From Atriophallophorus winterbourni (Eukaryota; Platyhelminthes; Trematoda; Plagiorchiida; Microphallidae), in the NCBI GenBank assembly GCA_013407085.1, contig JACCGJ010025883.1, positions 1 to 64,000 of the forward strand: 64,000 bases of DNA, in the 5' to 3' direction. The translations under genes and the position numbers were made by a program. Each line of letters begins with the position of its first letter. Position 1 is the first letter of the stretch. Below, in pieces: positions 10,270 to 21,539 of the stretch. The notes beneath the pieces were generated by a model that searched no databases, was not told the DNA's origin, and saw nothing but the letters and a program-made list of their open reading frames with translations.

Positions 10270-10459
10270 GTATGTATGTGCGTATGAGATCACAAGCCTG
10301 GATACAGGCAAAGTGCCGCACAGTCATGGACCACACATGGGCCAATATATTGTCAGATATTAGAAAGAAAAATGTTAGTGAGATTCCAGCATGCATCTCA
10401 GCACGAGTGGTAAATCAATTTAGCATGGTGTTAGCCGCACAGCACAGAAATACTGCATG
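10270..10459 (-). repeat. SINE-A copy, minus, internally shortened
   Basis: Tail tatgtatgtgcgtatg, then cacaagcctggatacaggc and the body to acagaaatactgcatg. About 30 nt are missing after the gtcagat point. Confidence 0.8.
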
Positions 10460-10582
10460 AGATACTGTCAGGTTGCCCAGGCCAAGACAAACTTGAGATA
10501 GAAAATAGAAGTGAGACTCTCGTGTGTTTCAGCATGCAGCTCATTACCGGCGGTCAATCAATTTAGCACGATTGCACAGCCG
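10460..10582 (-). repeat. SINE-A copy, minus, 3' part missing
   Basis: Directly abuts the previous copy. Begins gatactgtcaggttgcccagg and runs to gattgcacagccgt. Confidence 0.75.
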
Positions 10583-10650
10583 TAAAAACGGAAGACTCGA
10601 ATAAGCTAATTAGACTCACGATATGGTAATTATGTAGCACTATTTTATGG

Positions 10651-11290
10651 TATAGGCCATGGTGCAATTGGTACACGGGTTGGCATCTTGGCTGCCTGCT
10701 GACATGCCGTGCTGACTTGACGAATAGATCAATATCTGCGTCCAAAACAGGCCAATAAGCGAAACTGCGAACGATCGACTTCATGCGTTGAATGCCTGGG
10801 TGCACATTGTGGAATTGTCGAAGGACACGATCGCGTAGATTCTTTGGAAAAACAACGCGATCATTGGACATTAGGCACTCGTCAATAATTGAAAACGATT
10901 CACGTCGTTGGTAGAATTGTGAGAGTTCCCCAGCAGGCGTAACTTTCGGCCAACCACAGTGAGTATAGGTGATTGCTTGCAACAAAGTATCGTCTGATTG
11001 CGTATATTGTTTAATATCCTCAGCTTTGACAGGCAATCCCCGCACTGCGTCGTCGAACTGTCGCTGCATAGCTTGCTCGATGGAGACGCATGCAATGACT
11101 GTATCCTCGTTTGGGTGACCTCGAACCGGGATTAGGCGGGACAGCGCGTCTGCTTGACCAAAATCTTCGGAACGGCGATATTGTATATCGAAATCGTATC
11201 CCAATAGTGTGAGAGACCATCGTTGTAACCGGTTTGCATAATGTGTTGGTATACCTTTATTCGAGCCGAATATCAAAATCAAAGGTTTGT
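10651..11290 (-). pseudogene. Inverted duplicate of gypsy RNase H/integrase segment
   Basis: On minus this reads [49 protein letters not shown] and SFAYWPVLDADIDLFVKS. It is nearly identical to the plus-strand copy at about 12340-12960. Homology stops at about 10651 on the left and about 11290 at the join with the plus-strand RT. Small indels and a frame change near 10710 separate it from its partner. Confidence 0.85.
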
Positions 11291-14200
11291 GGTCGAACCT
11301 GAACTTCAAAGGCTACAAGATCAAGGTGTTCTGGTTCCCGAAACGTACTCTGCCTGGGCAGCACCCATCGTTGTCGTTAAAAAACGAATGGATCCATCCG
11401 AATCTGCGCCGATTTTTCAACTGGTTTGAATGCCGTTTTGGAAACTCACCATAATTAATTACCGGTCGCAGATGATTTGTTCATAATGCTCAATGGTATT
11501 TCGTACTTCGCAAAGCTCGACTTATCTGACGCCTATCTACAGATCGAAGTTGCACCTGACTAACGAGAACTGCTAACGATTAATACCCACTAGGGATTGT
11601 TCCAGTATCTGCGTCTTCCTTTTGGTGTGAAGACTGCTCCAACCGTTTTCCAGCAACTGATGGATACCATTATGTCTGGCCTCCCGGGTGTGGCCGCATA
11701 CCTGGACGATCTACTCATTGTCGGTTCCTCTGAAGAATAACTCGATGGTCGCATCAACGGATCACTGAAAGTGGTTTACGCCTTTGTCTCGAGAAATGCC
11801 AGTTCTATATGAAATCAATAAAATACCTTGGTTTCATTTTCGATCAAAGTCGACGTCACCCTGACCCTGGCAACATACAATCAATCCAGCAGATGCCGGA
11901 CCCAAAAGATATTGCATCACTGCGATCATTGCTTGGTTTAATCAGTTATTACAGTGCATTCCTGCCATCACTCCACAATGTGCGTCCACCGCTCAATCAA
12001 CTTCTTCAACAAGATCTCCCATGGAATTGGTCACGAGAATGCGAAACAGCTTTTATGAAGCTAAAATCACTGTTAACATCAAACATGTTACTGACGTACT
12101 ACGATTCCAAGCTGCCGATCGTCGTGGCATCCGATGCATCTAGATAAGGTGTGGGTGCTGTAATTCTTTACAAATTTCTCGATGGAAACGAGAAGGCGAT
12201 TATGCGTGCTTCACGATCATTGACTCCTGCCGAACGCAACTATGGTCAAATCGAAAAAGAAGCATTATCTCTAATCTTCGCGGTCAAACGATTCCACAAG
12301 TTGATCTATGGCCGTCACTTTACGTTGCTAACCGACCACAAGCCATTGATTTCGATATTCGGCACATTATGCAAACCAGTTACAACGATGGTCTCTCACA
12401 CTATTGGGATACGATTTCGATATACAATATCGCCGTTCCGAAGATTTTGGTCAAGCAGACGCGCTGTCCCACCTAATCCCGGTTCGAGATCAACCAGACG
12501 AGGATACAGTCATTGCATGCGTCTCCATCGAGCAAGCTATGCAGCGACAATTCGACGACGCAGTGCGGGGATTGCCTGTCAAAGCTGAGGACATTAAACA
12601 ATATACGCAATCAGACGAAACTTTGTTGCAAGCAATCACCTATACTCACTGTGGTTGGTCGAAAGTTACGCCTGCTGGGGAACTCTCACAATTCTACCAA
12701 AGACGTGAATCGCTTTTAATTATTGACGAGTGCCTAATGTCCAATGATCGCGTTGTTTTTCCAAAGAATCTACGCGATCGTGTCCTTCGACAATTCCACA
12801 ATGTGCACCCAGGCATTCAACGCATGAAGTCGATCGTTCGCAGTTTCGCTTATTGGCCTGTTATGGACGCAGATATTGATCTATTCGTCAAGTCATGCCG
12901 TCAATGTCAGCAGGCAGCCAAGGTGCCAACCCGTGTACCAATTGCACCATGGCCTACACCAGAAAAACTGTGGCAACGAATTCATATCGATTTTGCTGGT
13001 CCAATAAATGGGGTCATGTACCTCGTCGTGGTCGATTCTTACTCGAAATGGCCCGAAATAATCGAGATGTCATCTGGCTCCAAAGGTTAGCATAACCGGG
13101 GGTGGCAGTGGGGATAAGCTCCCACTGTTTATAAAATGCTCTCATATGGCACGCGTCTCAAATAGCCTCTAACAACCAAGTCCAGCTTCTGGCCTGCACG
13201 AGTGGCTCCCCGAGCCCGGCGGAACTGCTTCTACCAACAGGAGAAGGGGCGAAGACGAGTGACTGGTGCCTGAAAACCAGTTTGCTTCGGGCAGATGGAG
13301 CTCGTTAGCATGGGAGGACATTTCATCTAAGGGAAGGAAAATACTGATTTTAAACCTCCGCTGCCTTACGGGATACCCGATCGCGGGAAAGGCTTCGGGA
13401 GAAAACCCTGAGGAAAAACCTGGAACAGAGTCTGGTAGACCACCTCTTTCTGGTAACTGCCTGCTGCTTTGCAGGTCGCACTTGGTTGTGCAAAGGCTAG
13501 AGAAGCTGACTCGAATAAACGCCGAGTGGTGCTGGGGACGCCGCTTTGTACCCAATTTCCCAAGAATCTTCATTGAAGCCGACTCATCCTCCAAGAGGAG
13601 ATAGTCGCACAAAAGATAAAGATGTCATCTGCAACATCCAGCAACACTATCAATACAATGCGTCGTTTGTTTAGTCAGTATGGATTGCCAGAAACTCTCG
13701 TGTCCGATAATGGCTCGTAATTTACGTCGGACTTTTTCGCCGAATTTTGCCGGCAGAACAACTTGTCACATCTACGGTCGCCGCCTTACCATTTTCAGTC
13801 AAATGGCCAGGCCGAACGCTTCGTCGACACATTCAAGCGTGCTCTTCTGAAATCACGTGCGGAGGGGACATCTGTCGATAGTCTTCAACATTTTCTGCTG
13901 GTTTACAGAACTACGCCGAACGATACGTTGCCCAGCCGCAAAACCCCCGCCGAAGCACTCATGTGCAGGAAGCTACGCACATGGAACAATGCTATGCTGC
14001 CCAAGTCAACCAATCTGCCGATCAATCAGAATCAACAGTCGTGCTTCGAACCAGGAACTGCCGTCCACGTACGCGACTACAGAACATCAAGTCCGCCGTA
14101 GATCAATGGTAACACCATCCGTCGCAGAGGCAGTGTAATGTTCGATGACGAAATTGGAAAAGGTGTCATGACACGACACAGAAATCAGTTATGCCTGAGA

Positions 14201-14398
14201 TCCGCAACCTTCGATACGCTCGTCGAGATCCGGATACCACAGAATATACTGCATGAAACATTCAAACTTCCAACACCAAGTGAATCTTTCACGACTGAAA
14301 TACCGACTGACCGAAGTCTGCAACCATGTCGCTGGACAACCAGAAAAAGCAAACCCGTGAAACCGTTGCAGGTCAATCCACGCCAGTCCCGGTATTGA
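11291..14398 (+). pseudogene. gypsy pol (RT, RNase H, integrase), interrupted
   Basis: Reading order: RT entry region with YSAWAAPIVVVKK (about 11350-11390), the RT palm with AYLDDLLIV (about 11695-11722), thumb and RNase H with [13 protein letters not shown] and LLTDHKPL (about 12250-12350). The integrase has the HHCC finger HNVHPG plus CRQCQQ (about 12797-12912), the first catalytic Asp in IHIDFAGP (about 12985), the second in SDNGS (about 13705) and the Glu in GQAERFVDTF (about 13808-13835). Several stops (for example near 11427, 11561, 11736, 12145) and a frameshift near 12400 break it. The RT front is joined abruptly at about 11290 to an inverted piece. It can make no full polyprotein. 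Confidence 0.9.
13077..13619 (+). repeat. SINE-B copy inserted in the gypsy integrase (12-bp target duplication)
   Basis: A 543-bp insert with an A-rich 3' end (aaaagataaa) is flanked by the 12-mer agatgtcatctg at 13065-13076 and 13620-13631. Removing it and one repeat restores the integrase reading frame across EMSS. The body is shared with 1744-2237 and 57160-57390. No box A/B promoter or protein is evident. Confidence 0.85.
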
Positions 14399-14416
14399 GA
14401 ATCTCAAAAGGGGAGG

Positions 14417-14714
14417 TGTCGGGGAACTATTATTATTTTCCTCAAAAACTCGTTATAACTTATAATTTATGATTCTCGATTCTGATTGGTCCATTTTGTC
14501 GGCCATAATGATTCAGTGTATAAATACACACGAGCCCCAGCCTAATGGCTTTTTGGTCAGAGACGGTAAAGCTCTTTGTCTAAACGGCCTGTCTTTGTTC
14601 TTGCTACGCGTAGTGTTGGGTTAGTTAGTCAATTGTGACTAATGGCATAAAGGTTTTCAGAGTTAAACATTTTGGGTAATTAATACTTGGGTTCTACTCG
14701 GGTAATATACAACA
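14417..14714 (+). repeat. 3' LTR of the gypsy element
   Basis: A purine-rich tract (aaaaggggaggtg) ends at TGTCGGGG, the LTR start, directly after the pol end. The 298-bp segment ends in ACAACA, giving TG...CA termini. It holds a TATA-like TATAAATAC at about 14519, consistent with a U3 promoter. No matching 5' copy was seen in the window, so the ends are inferred from the polypurine tract and the TG/CA rule. Confidence 0.7.
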
Positions 14715-15120
14715 AGATCATAGTGTGGTAAATTGAAAGCGGTGTAATAAAATGCGACCAAGAACACACTACAGTCTCAGCAACATTGTCTTTGTAAAAT
14801 TTTGTCGAAGACTAAGCCAGCTTAGAGTACACAATCTGCAAAACTATCAGGCCCAATGATTCCAGGTTTGTTATTTTAGACACATGAAAACGGTGAACAA
14901 ACAAGTAACCACCTGAGGATCTAAAACTTCGTTTTGATTTCGGGATAAATTAGAACAGATAAATCGTCGTGGCCATGATGCAAGTATGCGAGGTGAAGGA
15001 GTGTTTAAGCGGACCACTTTTAGAGTTTGTAGTTATTAGGAATAATTTAATTTATTTCTTGCAAAATCTTCAACAAAACACATTTCCAAGCAAGGGAGAT
15101 AAATACAAACTTGCCAATGT
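14715..15120. other. Flank of the gypsy 3' LTR, nothing recognised
   Basis: Follows the LTR end; no coding motif or family repeat seen before the SINE-A target site at 15121. Confidence 0.4.
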
Positions 15121-15131
15121 GCAGCAAAGTA

Positions 15132-15251
15132 TCATGTATGTATGTGTGAAATCACAAGCCTGGATAAGGCAGTGTCACGCAGTTAGAAACTGTCAAGTTT
15201 CACAGGCCTAGACAGATATACGAGAGAATGGCAGTGAGACTCCAGGCTTTA
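15132..15251 (-). repeat. SINE-A copy, minus, with 11-bp target duplication
   Basis: The 11-mer gcagcaaagta occurs at 15121-15131 and 15252-15262 around a 5'-truncated SINE-A whose tail (tcatgtatgtatgtg) is on the left. Confidence 0.85.
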
Positions 15252-15417
15252 GCAGCAAAGTACGTGTACGGTATTAAATGCCACAATAGTCACGCAGAGA
15301 TTAATTTTACATTTAACAGCAGTAGAGCACTGTTAAACAAGCGCACGTAGTTAAGATTGACTGTTTAAAAATGATTCAATCAGCGGGTCTGACAAAATTC
15401 TGTACTAGGCCAAACCG

Positions 15418-15905
15418 CGTTTATTTTTATCGATGAGTTGGCATCGCAACTGTCGTCTCTACTACATGTTTCCAGATGACACCAAATTTACCGGATGCAG
15501 TGACCATAGTGATATTTTGAGAGATGTTGAGTGAATGATGGCGACAAGACTGGATCTTTCTCTGAACTATAGTAAATGTCATCTGTAGTCTGCAGTAGAT
15601 CACGAAATTATAGTAGCTGTCAATAAGTCTGTTTGATCCAAATCCAAGTAAAGTAGTCACATATGACTTTGAATGGGCGGCACAATATGCCCCAGCTGCG
15701 CAATGAATCAAAGTAGGGCTATTTAGGCTTAAATCTATCCTAACTTGTAGAACACATGATATATTTATATCCTTATATGTGTCGACTGTCAGGCCCCATT
15801 TAGAATAATGCGTCAAGCCCGAAAACCATTTTCCAAAAAGACGCATTAGTGCTAAAGATTGTATAAATTTTGTTGAAGGATTTGTCTAAACGCACTACAA
15901 AGCAT
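15418..15905 (+). pseudogene. CR1-like LINE RT/C-terminal fragment
   Basis: In broken frames: FQMTPNLPD-type remnant of the FADD motif, LSLNYSKCHL, then YDFEWAAQYAPAAQ, GLFRLKSILTCRT and VSTVRPHLE. This order matches the 3' half of LINE-D ORF2 at 29600-29970. Stops throughout. Confidence 0.7.
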
Positions 15906-15989
15906 GTCTTAACTAATTAGGTATTTATCAATAGAACAATAGTTTATTGTGGTAGAAAAAGCTTGCAAGCTTGAAGATGACCGCAGAAT

Positions 15990-16700
15990 ATTTTGTACAG
16001 TGGGTCGGATATGATTGGCTAGAAGGCCTTATAGCGAGCCTGAATCGCGTATGGACTACAGCATCAGTGAACCTCTGTGGCTTTGGGATAGGAGGAACAC
16101 GCGCTAATGCGGTGAAGTCTGGACAATTTGTGAGATAGAAAAAGAAAAAAATAATCACGATGAGAAGTTGAGAAAATGTGTAGAGACGATGCTTAAAGAC
16201 AGAAAGAGAGGGTGCGTCTACGATTTCAGTAGGAAGAGAATTCCAGAGGTAGGGAGAAAAAGTAACGGCGGCAATCCAATTTACCCTGTTGATATGCAAT
16301 TTTGAGGGAGTGGCCGCGGTTTTGATTTGAGTGAGACAACGGTATGGTATGTATGAAAGCACAAGCCTGATCCAGGCAGAGTGCCGCAAAGTCAGAGACT
16401 GCACGTTGGCTAAGATACTGTCAGGTTGCCCAGGCGACAACGGTATTATTGCTTTGCAAGGATGAAGCGGTTTCGTCAGAATTCGGTAGGCTAGAATGAG
16501 ATTCCCTCTGACGGTACGGAAGTGCACTGAGAATAAATTGCAGACACGTATTCGAATTACGTAACATTGGAATTTAGACTTTTGACAATTTTTGAGGCTC
16601 AACGTTGAGGCTATTCAAGAAGACTAATGTCCTTACGATGCCAAGGCGACCATGCTTGAACTATATATTCTAGATGAGGTCGAACATATTCTTCGAGCAA
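15990..16700 (-). pseudogene. CR1-like LINE ORF2 C-terminal fragment split by a SINE-A
   Basis: Minus strand reads RPHLEYIVQAWSPWHRKDIS, then NLILAYRILT and, beyond the SINE, FSPYLWNSLPTEIVDAPSLS. It is closest to the C-terminus of LINE-C. Frameshifted in several places. Confidence 0.75.
16346..16435 (-). repeat. Short SINE-A copy with 11-bp target duplication
   Basis: The 11-mer gacaacggtat flanks it at 16335-16345 and 16436-16446. Only the 3' 90 nt of the family is present, ending (in family sense, starting) at the gcctgggcaacctgac point. Confidence 0.9.
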
Positions 16701-17141
16701 ACGAGAGATTGTTATATCAAACGAGTTGAAAACCCGACGAAGCAAAACCAACATTTCGATTAGCTATAGTGGTTGCACAGAGTGTTTGAGCAGAACATCA
16801 CAAATCAAAACGCATCAAAAAAACCCAGGGTTTTTTTCGCAGCTGACTGTAATATGGCGTCTAAGCCTGAACTTTAGTCGAAGCACGCGAGGAATCTGTA
16901 TAATTTTTGCCGTGCAGCTCAGAATAATAGCATGAGGTTATGCAACCTCCTGTGTTAAGGTGATGGACCGTTGTCTGACTATTGAGTCAACATCTATCGC
17001 AGAGGAACGAGTAGTTGAAACACCGGCTCGGCTCACGTCTTCACTGAGGCTAAGTTAAGCAGCGTCATGCAAACCCGACAGTGAGACTGTCACCGATGTG
17101 CTGCTCGGCATGGTCGTCGGTAATTGACCAGCGTTTAGCTC

Positions 17142-17410
17142 ACGAGCCTGGATACGGGCAAAGCGCGACTGTATAGTATGATGGTATGAAAGCATAAGCC
17201 TGATCCAGGCAAAATGCAGCTGTCAGAGACTGCTCGTGGGCTAAAATACTGTAAGGTTTTCAAAGCCCAGACAGATATGAATTAGAAAAAGGAACAGGAA
17301 ATACTAGTAATACTCCAGCCTGTTTCAGCATACAGCTCACTAACTCTGGCCAATCAATTTAGCACGGTGTTAGCCGCACAGCACAAAGTACTGTACGATT
17401 GCATGCCGCT
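17142..17410 (-). repeat. SINE-A copy, minus, plus a 29-nt second fragment
   Basis: 17179-17410 is a nearly full copy (tatgaaagcataagcctgatccaggc to gattgcatgccgct). Just left of it, 17142-17170 repeats the hairpin end (cgagcctggatacgggc). Confidence 0.8.
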
Positions 17411-17559
17411 GTATGACATGCTTACGAAAAACAAATCTTCCTGTCACTAATTTTCTCCAATTTGAAGTGTGAAAATATTGCTTATTCCGGAATGAAGGGT
17501 TGTTTGGTTTAACCTGAATTTCTCATTTGGTATATTTAGTTATGCGCTCAACCCTAGAA

Positions 17560-17700
17560 AATGCATCGCGATTCGCCTGGAATTTGAATTCAACCAATCG
17601 AAGTGCCGGGTGCTCAACCGCATACCGTCGAAGGAAATCTGGGCGCGTGATTGGCTTTTAGCCACCTTCAGCCCTGTGCAACTTGAACTTGAACTTGAAC
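17560..17700 (+). repeat. CR1-like 3' UTR end with (AACTTG)n tail
   Basis: Ends cctgtgcaacttgaacttgaac and shares gaaatctggg, gattggctt and tagccacctt with the LINE-D-type 3' UTR at 44706-44905. Points toward the minus element at 17735. Confidence 0.6.
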
Positions 17701-17734
17701 CAGGATTAACCGCGGATGTTGAACGACCTTGTAT

Positions 17735-19345
17735 CAGTATCAGTATCAGGTCAGTTCATTTGCAGGACATATTTGCTAACGAGCCAATCGAGCGTCCAGA
17801 ATTTCTTTCGGTGAAGCGCAGAGAAGCAACCACCACGGCCCAAGCGTTTTTTTCTTATTGTGATTGGATATCCTCGACGATCGCGCCTCAATGATAATCC
17901 AATCGAGCGTCAGAATTTCCGTCGGTGGAAAGCTAAACAAAAGAGCGCCCACCACGCCAAGTTGGTTCCTTTCCTCTGTATCCTCGTCGGTATGCGGCAA
18001 TGTAGTCCGATGTTTTTTTTCAAGCCGTCCCTTTGGTCACAGATTTGTGCGCGAACTGAGAAAACGGAAAGGTTTCTCTTCACCAACCTGTTATCATAAT
18101 CATTCAGTTCAGTTTGCATCGTTGTATCAGTTCAGTATCTTATCACAGTGCGATAGTATACCAATTCGAAACGAGTGCCCAGATTCTTTCGGAGGTGTGC
18201 TTGAAAACACCCACCACTACCAGGATTGATTCGTAAGTAACACAGGCGTGTGTAACTGTGAATGGAAGATGGGAGATGTCTCATCACCGAAAGGTGAGAG
18301 AGTTATGCATGTTGCATGTCCAATCGAATGAAAAGACGATGGACAGCAGTTTATTTCCAAAAATGCGAAAAAATGAAAAAGAAACTCTTTTTTGTGTTTC
18401 AAAATATTTTTCGAATATTTTTGTGTTTTTTTATCATAAAAATGAGGGATTTAGTCTTAAGGGTAATGCTCCGGGAAGAGCTCCTGCCACCGTTCGTCCA
18501 GCCCATGTTTGAACGCAATTACTGAAGTTGCCAAGATTAGTTCTGCGGAAAGTGAGTTCCACGCGTTCACTATACGGATGCTAAAGAAGTGCGTTCTGGA
18601 TTCGAGCCTGGTGTGCTGTTTACTTAGCTTAAGACTGTGCCCTCGTGTACCAACCAAAGGAGAGAACCGAAAAAAGTCATCGAATTCGAGACAACTTAAT
18701 CCTTTGACAACCTTAAAGGTCTCTATAAGATCCCCCTAAGTTGCCTCCTCCTAAGTGAGAAAAGTCCTAGTGTTAATAGACGATTTTCATAATTGGTGTA
18801 TGCTAACCCCTCGATCATGCGAGTGGCCAGCTTCTGTACCTTTTCTAGCTGCACGATATCCTTCTGGTAATACGGCTTTCAAGCCTGGATACAGTATTCT
18901 AAATGTGGCCTTACTATTGCCTTGTAGAGGGGCAATAGCACCTCAGCTTTTCTGCAAGTGAGGGCTGAACGTAGTCGAAAGAGTTCCCTCCTGGCCCTTT
19001 GAGCTGCAGCGGCACATTGGTCAGCCCACTTAAAGTTTGAGGAGACTACAATTCCTAGGTCCTCAGTAGACTATACCCTTCGGAACTCTGTGTGAGCTGA
19101 GGGCGTAGACACAACCATGTTGCCTGCCAGTGTAGAGAGCAAGTGACTCTTATCTAGGTTAGGGGGAAGGTCCCACTTACACGCCCATGCTGTTACAGCT
19201 TCCACGTCACTTATCACATCGGAGTTATCCGACCTACCGACAATTGTAACGTCGTCAGCAAACATATAACAGAGTGAGCGCAGTTGGTTGGCTAGATCAT
19301 CAATGAAGATGCTCGTGCGTGGTTCGATGGTTTCTAGGCGTTAAC
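17735..19345 (-). pseudogene. CR1-like LINE 3' half (LINE-D relative) with 3' UTR
   Basis: From the right, minus strand: MFADDVTIVGRSDNSD with the FADD motif (about 19265), NLDKSHLLS, FKWADQCAAAAQRARRELF, KAIVRPHLEYCIQAW, QKDIVQLEKVQKLATRMIEG, and FFSIRIVNAWNSLSAELI. The 3' UTR carries cagtttgcatcgtt and ends in ctgatactgatac repeats near 17735. Frameshifts separate the blocks. Confidence 0.85.
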
Positions 19346-19439
19346 AAATCCTACACATTTTAACTTATATCTCGTAGTCGACCACCCCAACTTCTATTCG
19401 TGTGCGCTTTTTTAAAAAACTCTACTTCAGGAATTTTTT

Positions 19440-21535
19440 GACTTGCTAGATAATTATTTTAAGCGTTCTGCTCGAAAATGCCAAGTTCGTCTTCCCAATC
19501 AATCGGAATTTGTTGTGTATGCGCTCGCCGTGTTGATACTCGATTTAAGCACACAACATGTTTACTGTGTTACTACAAGTCTCACATATCCTGCGTTCTT
19601 TGCCTGTCTGAAATTTAGCTAGGGATCATTAATGTTTGTCAATCTTCATGTCTCAAGTTTGTGTAACATTTGAGCATCTAAGACGCACGACTGACTCCTC
19701 TATGATCACCTCCAAAAAATTGTTTCATGCGTGTTGCATCGTTTTATAGGCTTTTAATGCCACATCCACCTCACATAACCATCCGACTTCCTCGTCGTCT
19801 GCATTGCTAGAGAATCAGCTAATTTATGTCTAGTCTCAGCTCAATCGAAAATGGTTTAACAATCATAGTTGTCTTCCTTGATATAACTGAAGCTTTCGAC
19901 ACAGTACTACATAAACTGTTACTATCAAATCTGAGGTCATTTGTTGTCGGTGGGAATCTTCTCTCTTGAATTAGCTCTTTCCTTACAGATCCAACATACT
20001 GCGTTGATGTCAATGATTACAGATCGCGGACCCTGATGATTTCAAGTAGCGTGTTACAATGCTGTGTTTTAAGTCCATTACTTTTTCCTCCTATATATAA
20101 ACGATGTACATACTTTCATATCTCATAATCTACTATTTTCTTTGCAGACGACATGAAAGTAATTATTTCTCTCCTATCTTCAGAAGCACAAACTTACATT
20201 GCCAGGATGAACAAAGATTTGGATGCGTTATCCAGCTCTGGTAAAAAATTAATGGCCTCTCATTCTGTGTAGATATATCTAAGTTCATGTCTTTAAGATG
20301 TACAATATCTAATATATCAATCCTTCTTAAAAATGAGCCCGTTCATGAGATCGACTGCACACGTGACGTCGCGTTCATATATTATGCATCGCTTACATTC
20401 AAGGAGCGTGATATCGAAGGCGAAGATGAGTGTAAATATGACTTATATGTTCTTCACTCTTCCACACTGTAAGTTAGAACTTTGTAAACTTTTCACTATG
20501 CAAATCTTTCATTTCTGTAATATATAGCAGCACCAACAATACCGATAGCATCGTTTTGGAAAAAGTAAAGGTACTTTTACCAAATAAATCATTGGAAATA
20601 GCTCGAATCAATCATATAGAGAAAGGTATAAGCATCTCATGCTAAAAATTATGTTTCCATAGAATTAGACACAAACTTATATTATTTTTTAAGAATAATG
20701 TCTTCTGATAATATAAATATCAAATCGACCATTCTCTTCCGACAAGATTTTAGGTGTAATTTTGAAAATCAAGATAACATAATGGAACTACGAAGATTTC
20801 GCACGAAAGGAAGAAGAAACTTTAATCTGAATAAATATCCTAAACTCTGGAATTTTTCGCGAAAAAGATAAAACTCTGCGCATCTTTACGTGATTTAAAG
20901 CACATATAGATTCATTCTTAACTGTAGAAAAATTAAAGAAACTTTTCAACCTAGATATCTCGCTAGAAGAACTATATAATCATGGCATTCCTGCGTACTA
21001 GTAGTGAAAATAATTTTACAACTTTCATATTAAACATTCACTTGGCCCATTAGTGTTTACCTTCCAGATTAACTCGCTTACATCCATGAGAAAAAAACTG
21101 GCCCATAGATGATTCCACCCTGTCGCACCAAATCTTCTAACAAAATCCGAGAAAAATACGTCTTCCATTCAAAACAGTCTTATATTTCGAACAATCACAA
21201 TTGAAAAGTTTAACTATTAAGCCTCTTCGTGAGTTCCAACATATGCGATGATCACATCCGTTGAAATTCAATATTCTTTAGGACATTTATTTTTCCAAAT
21301 CACATTAATTTATTTCGTGCAATAACAGCACACATATTGAATTTCTGTAAAAACGAATGATTTGTGCTTACCTTCATTATATTAACGAACGTAAAAGTTC
21401 TCCACATTCAACCTCGAAAATTTAATAACGATTATGCATATTCAGCTTTGCTTATACAAATAACTTGTTAATTATTGATCATGCTCAGCATGCCTTGGAT
21501 ATCGAAGAATGAATTATTTATTTATTTATTTATGT
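19440..21535 (+). mobile_element. LINE-X, CR1-like, internally deleted, (TTTA)n tail
   Basis: ORF1 begins with ATG at 19478 and encodes a zinc finger (CCVC, CLLC, H, C, C) by 19610. After a gap, RT blocks appear at 19830-20240: VVFLDITEAFDTVLHKLL and FADDMKV. The C-terminus reads LDISLEELYNHGIPAY near 20960-21000. The 3' UTR ends with catgccttggat, a hairpin and (TTTA)n at 21510-21535. The middle, including the endonuclease, is missing. Confidence 0.75.
19478..19618 (+). pseudogene. LINE-X ORF1 start with PHD-like zinc finger
   Basis: Starts MPSSSSQSIGICCVCARR and continues to CLLCYYKSHISCVLCLSE before a stop. The Cys/His order is C-x2-C, C-x2-C-x4-H-x2-C-x2-C, the same spacing as in ORF1 of LINE-B. 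PHD-type fingers in ORF1 of CR1-like elements are known. Confidence 0.65.
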
Positions 21536-21539
21536 ATAT

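Larger units (their letters stand above)
10651..14714 (+). mobile_element. Ty3/gypsy LTR retrotransposon, decayed and rearranged, 3' LTR present
   Basis: A pol-bearing element with RT, RNase H, integrase and a 3' LTR on plus, preceded by an inverted (minus) duplicate of its RNase H/integrase part. No gag, protease or 5' LTR was found to the left. A SINE-B copy interrupts the integrase. Gypsy elements of the CsRn1 type are known from flukes and this may be one, but I cannot run the phylogeny that would show it. Confidence 0.88.
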
